Assembly: GCA_905116865.2 (NCBI GenBank) | Contig: CAJHNH020007590.1 | Span: 172,501-236,500 of the forward strand | Length of the DNA: 64,000 nucleotides | Direction: 5' to 3' | Origin: Candidula unifasciata | Taxonomy: Eukaryota; Mollusca; Gastropoda; Stylommatophora; Geomitridae | Part shown: positions 57,995 through 64,000 of the stretch, piece by piece | How positions within the stretch are numbered: position 1 is the first letter of the stretch | Layout: each line of letters opens with the position of its first letter | Program-made: the position numbers and the translations under genes | The notes under the pieces: model-generated | Told to the model about the DNA's origin: nothing | Seen by the model: the letters and a program-made list of their open reading frames with translations, nothing else | Databases searched by the model: none

Positions 57995-58520
57995 ACATCA
58001 TAGCACTCGGGGCATTCTCATACTCGCTCCATCCCCGTCTTTAGCATCCAACGCAAAGTTCCAATACCAATGGTGCCAGTAGCAGTCTGGTTATATATCC
58101 GTCTTGCCTTTCCTCTGAGCGTCGAGTATCGGCTAGATCACCTCGTCACTCCCCGCTTCACCAGACCGTGATGATCAATTTGCTGTTCCCAATTGTACAC
58201 GTGCTCCTATAAAGCCATAACCACATCTGTCTTTTCATGTGTCAGTATTCCAGCAAGTTGTGCAGTTAGCCAGTCTGTCCGCTTGTTTATTTCCCAACAC
58301 AGCGGCATATCTGGAGAAAAGATCTAGACAATGCACTTCACCCAGGACCTAGGGAGTGAAGTATGTCAGTCTGCATGTTTGTTCTCATCTCCCTCAACAT
58401 GCTTCCTGAGTCAGTTACATTCATGATATATGTGTGTGTGTTTCGTGTTCTCTAGCAGCGGAAAGTTGCAGTGACCACCTCCATTCTTCAGCTGGATATT
58501 TTGGTATCAACAATTTGTGA
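57995..58520 (-). mobile_element. LINE 3' region (RNase H LINE family)
   Basis: Plus-strand tccccgtctttagcatccaa, ttccaataccaatggtgcca, accagaccgtgatgatcaat and acagcggcatatctggagaa follow the order of 6030-6500. Single-copy gatcatcacggtctgg shows the unexpanded form of the 22-bp array source. Confidence 0.75.
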
Positions 58521-58950
58521 CTAGAAAATTTGCAATGTCGAGCTCCCCCTTATTTCACTGTGGTGGTGCACCTGCTTCACATATATCCACCTTGATTTAA
58601 AATCTTCTTTACTATATTCCTGAAGTTGCTAAGAACATAAGCACGTGCAAATTTTGAAGTCTATAGCCAGTCTACATTTTTGGTCACAGCCATGATCTCT
58701 GTAGCCGAGGGGCACCAGAACCTGGGGACTTAAAACACTTTGAGCACCCCCCCCCCCTACTTTCCCTGTTTCCAGACGCCAGTGTGGTACTATGCTATAG
58801 GTCGCCATGGGAACCACAACCTATGTGGGGACAAATGTGACCAGCATAATCTGCTCACATTTCTCTCAAGACTAGTTAAAGCCAGGGATACAGTTCCTCA
58901 TTTACGTAGCTCAATGCCTGGGCAGTTTTGTAGAGATCATGTGCCGCCAA

Positions 58951-58994
<44 letters not shown>
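58951..58994. repeat. (CT)n microsatellite
   Basis: 22 CT units. Confidence 0.97.
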
Positions 58995-58995
<1 letters not shown>

Positions 58996-59638
58996 AAGAG
59001 AAAGGTAACATGTATACAATTAAAACAAAACAGGCTGAAGAAGCTGCTAGATCAGAAAGGTGCCCCTGTCATATCCTCTCTTCTAGACCAGCTGCTGGCC
59101 ATGAGTAAGGGCCTTTCAAATTGTGTAGCTGGGTGAGCCAAGTAACAGAGCACCATGGATAAGCTCTGCATTTGTGGAGGCCTCCTTGGAATGCTCATGT
59201 TCTGCCCCTGCCTTCTCTTGAGGGCTGATCAGCATTACGTGGCCTCTCTGGACAAGCCTGACTTGGGCACCACCTGTTACCTGTGGGGAAAAAAATAACC
59301 ATACAACAATGAGACTGCCATGTCCCCAGAAACTAACCGGGATGGCTAACCCGGTCAACAAATGCCCGCAGAAGTCGGATGTGTTGGCCGAAAGGTGCAA
59401 ATACCGCAGCCATACTGTCGACGGACACAACGCAATTACATCTTCGGATGAACGCAGAAGAAGATATTGCGTAGCACATCAATAAATTAATCACTCACAC
59501 TGGCAATCATTAAATGAAATGATTCCAAACCATGAAGTTAATCCCAAACTCATGGTGAACAACCTTGGAAACACAATTAATTATGTATGTACACATAACA
59601 GACAAACTTTATTCCTATGTGAAATAGTTCTTTAACAT
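58995..59638. other. no gene assigned
   Basis: Frames on both strands without recognisable domains; possibly decayed transposon sequence. Confidence 0.35.
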
Positions 59639-59649
59639 ACAAACATATG

Positions 59650-59880
59650 GTTAGTTGCGTATCCTTTACAGGACGTTGCAGAACCAACCCCACCAGTCCC
59701 TGGCTGTTGTGTGGTTTTTCTAGACAAATTTACGTCCAGTATTTTGTCATTGCTTACTGGACGGTCGGCTTTCTTGATACCACTGTCGAAACCAATGCAA
59801 GGCGCATGGCCCGCAGCTGAGATCGAACCCGGCATCCCAGCATTACGAAGCGTTCGCATCGACTTAGCTACAGAGCTGAC
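59650..59880 (-). mobile_element. full SINE-A copy with 11-bp target duplication
   Basis: Closely similar to 27978-28211. ACAAACATATG flanks both sides (59639-59649, 59881-59891). Confidence 0.95.
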
Positions 59881-59984
59881 ACAAACATATGACCCATAAA
59901 TAATATGATGCATCTTTTGTATGCCTCGAACCAGCCAGGAAATGAAATATCATGCATGCTATGATCATTTGTGGGTTCCGGTCT

Positions 59985-60140
59985 TGACGGAGCTAAGACT
60001 TTTTTCAACAATGACCTTGACTCGGAGCCTTGAGTGGGTAACAGATGCAGTCCTGGGAAGTAAAGGTGGCCGGCATGATGCTGACCCACCTAGTGATGAT
60101 TAGTCTATCAAATATAGGTCTAGCACTACATGCCCAATAC
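59985..60140 (+). mobile_element. SINE family C body fragment
   Basis: gaccttgactcggagccttg, gggaagtaaaggtggccggc and actacatgcccaatac match the 13855 copy; the tRNA-like head is missing. Confidence 0.5.
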
Positions 60141-60770
60141 GCTTGAAGGCATGGAAAGAGGTCCTATACTTCTACTTACTTGTATGTTATGTACATGCAG
60201 AGACAGACCCCTTTTTTTGTCAGACATCATACTCTCCTCTCCTCATCGTTATTTTTGTGTTGTTTGACAAAGACTGCCCAGCTGAAACGTTACGTTATTT
60301 GTGTTGTTTTGTGCACGTTTTTCTGCTTTCCCATTTTGTTGAGCTTTTGAGTCAAATTTATCTGAAATTTCCAGGCAAATTATGCACATATACAGACAGG
60401 CATAAGCACACGGAAAGGCAGACTACATACACACAAAGATAAATACACAAGGCACAGATTTGAATGCACTTGTGTAGTAACGTATATATATAAATAACTG
60501 CTCGGGGAGACAGCAACACTTATGCTCACACACACACACACACAGAGGCAGACTAGTGTACACATACACGCTAAAGTATGCACACAGACAACTTCCCATT
60601 TACAGACTGGGATACTCATGCAGATACATTGGAAGACTAATACCTTGACTTTGCTTTCCCTTAAAAGGGCACATGACACACTGTGTTGTGGTTTACAGCT
60701 AGGCTGCAGTATCTGCATCTTTTGACTTAACATGCTCAACTTAAGCTGGTGGTTGGTGTCCTTTTGAATA
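60141..60770. other. no gene assigned
   Basis: A 99-codon frame at 60143 begins with a hydrophobic stretch but runs into (CA)-rich sequence; not supported. Confidence 0.4.
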
Positions 60771-60774
60771 TTTT

Positions 60775-61440
60775 CCCTGGGTATGCTGGTGTGTTGTGAA
60801 ATGAACAGGCAGATAGATTGGCTGGCTCTGCACCACTTGGTGGTGAAATGATTCATGATAAACTAATCGTTGTAAGCTTCCTTTGGGAGTGAGTTCACAG
60901 TGTCGAGGGGCAAACAGATCATCACAGTCTCAGATGAACTAAATGTTGTAAGCTTCCTTTGGGAGCGAGTTCACAGTGCCAAGGTGCAAACAGATCATCA
61001 CAGTCTCAGATGAACTAAATGTTGTAAGCTTCCTTTGGGAGCGAGTTCACAGTGCCAAGGTGCAAACAGATCATCACAGTCTCAGATGAACTCTTCCTTT
61101 GGGAGCGAGTTCACAGTGCCAAGGTGCAAACAGATCATCACAGTCTCAGATGAACTCTTCCTTTGGGAGTGAGTTCACAGTGCTGAGATGCAAACAGATC
61201 ATCACAGTCTCAGATGAACTCTTCCTTTGGGAGCGAGCTCACAGTGCCGAGGTGCAAACAGATCATCACAGTCTCAGATGAATAGTGTTGCCAGGAGTTA
61301 CCAGGGGATCTGGCCGATGCTCAACACAAAGGTGAGGCAGTTATACAATCAGACTGTTACCATCGGAATTGCTGCTGAAGATGAGGACAGAGCGGTCATG
61401 GGAATATCCCGAGTGCTGGGATGTTGATTTCTAATTCAAC
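60775..61440 (+). mobile_element. LINE 3' region (RNase H family) with internal duplications
   Basis: The plus strand has gtatgctggtgtgttgtgaa (RNase H end), the DKLxVVxxLW codons, then about six tandem copies (60877-61282), then the tail (gctgctgaagatgaggacag, gtcatgggaatatcccgagt). Confidence 0.88.
60877..61282. repeat. 64/76-bp tandem repeat in LINE, about 6 copies
   Basis: Unit core tttgggagcgagttcacagt followed by gcaaacagatcatcacagtc and tcagatgaac; the first copies carry an extra 12 bp (taaatgttgtaa). Confidence 0.95.
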
Positions 61441-61984
61441 ATGAGCAGACCCTGAATCAGTCACCTGCGACAACATACTTATTCAGGAGCAGGGTGCCGA
61501 TCCTGTTTTTCCCCTCTCAAACGCGACTCTGGAACATCCATCAGATGGAAGACTAATGTTATAATCAACATCATCATGTGCCATGCCATTAGTCTGGGCA
61601 CTCGCTTCATAGATATCAGGTCAGATTTTCTGGCTACAAAAGTGATAGCTACAGGAACACTGGTACTGGACACAGGAGACAATCTAAAGACCATACATGA
61701 ATGAATGTGATAGAAAATAGGGGCTTGGATGAGTCTTTGAATGAGGAATTTGGTGGGGGTCGGACAGGGATAGACACATGAAAGGAAGAGAAAGATGCGT
61801 TTATAATCTGTGTGCTATGGGACCAGTTAGCATCTACACCTTAAGACATTTGCTGCGGGAGACGGAGCACCTATTGGTATGCATGTGTGATGTGATGCCA
61901 ATTCGGTAAATCAGATCAGGTCTGAGTTCTGAAAAGTGAATTGTGTTTTTTTTAATTAAATGGTGTACCTCTAAACAATGGTGG
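61441..61984. other. no gene seen
   Basis: Non-coding; 61565-61600 (catcatgtgccatgccatta) resembles the end of LINE L-A. Confidence 0.45.
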
Positions 61985-63525
61985 TTGGCCACAGTGAACC
62001 CACTACTGACTTTGTGAAATTCTTGTGCTACAGTGAACCCACTGTTGACTTTGTGCATTTCTTGTGCTACAGTGAACCCACTGTTGACTTTGTGCAATTC
62101 TTGTGCTACAGTGAACCCACTGTTGACTTTGTGCAATTCTTGTTCTACAGTGAACCCATTGTTAACTTTGTGCAATTCTTGTGCTACAGTGAACCCATTG
62201 TTAACTTTGTGCAATTCTTGTGCTACAGTGAACCCACTGTTGACTTTGTGCAATTCTTGTGCTACAGTGAACCCACTGTTGACTTTGTACAATTCTTGTG
62301 CTACAGTGAACCCACTGTTGACTTTGTGCAATTCTTGTGCTACAGTGAACCTGTTGTTGACTTTGTACATTTCTTGTGCTACAGTGAACCCACTGTCGAC
62401 TTTGTGCAATTCTTGTGCTACAGTGAACCCATTGTTGACTTTGTGCAATTCTTGTGCTACAGTGAACCCATTGTCGACTTTGTGCAATTCTTGTGCTACA
62501 GTGAACCCACTGTCGACTTTGTGCAATTCTTGTGCTACAGTGAACCCATTGTTGACTTTGTGCAATTCTTGTGCTACAGTGAACCCATTGTCGACTTTGT
62601 GCAATTCTTGTGCTACAGTGAACCCATTGTCGACTTTGTGCAATTCTTGTGCTACAGTGAACCCATTGTTAACTTTGTGCAATTCTTGTGCTACAGTGAA
62701 CCCATTGTTGACTTTGTGCAATTCTTGTGCTACAGTGAACCCATTGTTAACTTTGTGCAATTCTTGTGCTACAGTGAACCCAATGTTGACTTTGTGCAAT
62801 TCTTGTGCTACAGTGAACCCACTGTTGACTTTGTTCAATTCTTGTGCTACAGTGAACCCGTTGTTGACTTTGTACATTTCTTGTGCTACAGTGAACCCAC
62901 TGTTGACTTTGTACAATTCTTGTGCTACAGTGAACCCATTGTTGACTTTGTGCAATTCTTGTGCTACAGTGAACCCATTGTCGACTTTGTGCAATTCTTG
63001 TGCTACAGTGAACCCATTGTTGACTTTGTGCAATTCTTGTGCTACAGTGAACACATTGTTGACTTTGTGCATTTCTTGTGCTACAGTGAACCCATTGTTG
63101 ACTTTGTGCAATTCTTGTGCTACAGTGAACCCATTGTTGACTTTGTGCAATTCTTGTGCTACAGTGAACCCATTGTTGACTTTGTGCAATTCTTGTGCTA
63201 CAGTGAACCCATTGTTGACTTTGTGCATTTCTTGTGCTACAGTGAACCCATTGTTGACTTTGTGCAATTCTTGTGCTACAATGAACCCATTGTTGACTTT
63301 GTGCAATTCTTGTGCTACAGTGAACCCATTGTTGACTTTGTGCATTTCTTGTGCTACAGTGAACCCATTGTTGACTTTGTGCAATTCTTGTGCTACAGTG
63401 AACCCTTTGTTGACTTTGTGCAATTCTTGTGCTACAGTGAACCCATTGTTGACTTTGTGCAATTCTTGTGCTTCAGTGAACTCATTGTTAACTTTGTGCA
63501 ATTCTTGTGCTACAGTTGACCCATT
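61985..63525. repeat. 39-bp tandem array, about 40 copies
   Basis: Unit gtgctacagtgaacccattg then ttgactttgtgcaattctt. As 39 is 13 codons, several frames stay open on both strands: minus ELHKVNNGFTVAQ (555 codons), plus SEPIVDFVQFLCY and NPLLTLCNSCATV. Variants include synonymous and replacement changes in all frames, and no frame is favoured, so a coding role is unlikely though not excluded. Confidence 0.97.
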
Positions 63526-63574
63526 GTTGACGCTGGTGCTATTTGTGGTGAGGCCCCAATCTCTTGCACAGTTA

Positions 63575-63783
63575 ATTCTTGTAATACTGTCACAAAGCTA
63601 TGGGATTCTTGTAATACTGTCACAAAGCTATGGGATTCTTGTAATACTGTCACAAAGCTATGGGATTCTTGTAATACTGTCACAAAGCTATGGGATTCTT
63701 GTAATACTGTCACAAAGCTATGGGATTCTTGTAATATTGTCACAAAGCTATGGGATTCTTGTAGTACTGTCACAAAGCTATGG
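63575..63783. repeat. 30-bp tandem array, 7 copies
   Basis: Unit gggattcttgtaatactgtc then acaaagctat; nearly identical copies. It shares attcttgt with the 39-bp unit. Confidence 0.97.
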
Positions 63784-63924
63784 AAATGGTCTTCTGTTTT
63801 AAAAACTCTCCACCATGGAATTCAAACCCTGGTATTCAAAGGTTATGAAATTATTAAACACGTCCACTAACTTCTAAGCAACAGAAACGATTTCTAGGCT
63901 TTTATAAAAGGGTGAGGAGCAGCT

Positions 63925-64000
63925 GGTCGGGTGGTTATAATGTTGAGCTCTCATGCAGGAGACCCGGGTTTGACTCGTGGTGAGGTGATAGAGTTTTTGT
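63925..64000 (+). mobile_element. tRNA-headed SINE, 5' head at window edge
   Basis: gtcgggtggttataatgttgag (A-box-like) and GACCCGGGTTTGACTCG (B-box-like) with tRNA-like spacing; the body lies outside the window. Confidence 0.5.

Noticed and set aside
60143..60442. 99-codon frame with a signal-peptide-like start
   Set aside because: Starts next to a SINE body and ends in (CA)-rich sequence; no cysteine framework or pro-peptide logic.
61985..63525. CRISPR-like regular repeats
   Set aside because: No unique spacers; it is a head-to-tail 39-bp array in a eukaryotic genome.

Overview
This is a window of a eukaryotic nuclear genome, AT-leaning, repeat-dense and intron-rich. Long microsatellites, several LINE families, tRNA-headed SINEs and a GT10 fucosyltransferase gene split into small exons suggest a lophotrochozoan, most likely a gastropod mollusc. 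That assignment is inference from repeat and protein style; nothing in the window fixes the species.

Only one host gene can be reconstructed with confidence. It is an alpha-1,3-fucosyltransferase (GT10 family, Golgi type II membrane enzyme) on the minus strand from 26638 to 10875. Six exons (26638-26342, 18181-18053, 17048-16954, 15384-15207, 11515-11033, 10952-10875) join in frame through GT-AG introns of about 8.2, 1.0, 1.6, 3.7 and 0.08 kb and give a 419-residue protein with an anchor, the GT10 stem-proximal motifs, both catalytic cluster motifs and a stop codon. Its introns hold a 3-kb satellite, a 1-kb (GAA)n block, a foldback DNA element, a TTAA-flanked element and several LINE and SINE copies.

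The rest is a layered mobile-element landscape. 1-8 kb: microsatellites, a LINE with a clear 13-bp target duplication, a SINE interrupted by a LINE, and a 2-kb decayed LINE with reverse transcriptase and RNase H. 8.6-10.9 kb: the 3' part of the same LINE family, split by about 88 copies of a 22-bp repeat. 10.9-26.6 kb: the fucosyltransferase gene. 26.7-36.2 kb: LINE fragments, degenerate tandem repeats, a foldback element and a large compound microsatellite. 36-51 kb: microsatellites, LINE and SINE fragments, two weak candidate host exons (40.5 and 41.5 kb), a 37-G tract and a third foldback element with a perfect 8-bp target duplication. 51-61 kb: a 20-bp array, SINEs, a possible CCAAT/TATA promoter, a hAT-like element and LINE remnants. 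61-64 kb: a 39-bp array (about 40 copies), a 30-bp array and a tRNA-like SINE head.

The most unusual theme is tandem arrays growing out of LINE sequence. At least four arrays (8803-10728, 25481-25845, 33993-34313, 60877-61282) have unit sequence or flanks that are recognisable LINE coding sequence, and two of them start from the same codons of the same LINE family in separate copies. No rRNA, tRNA gene, CRISPR or prokaryotic feature was seen.
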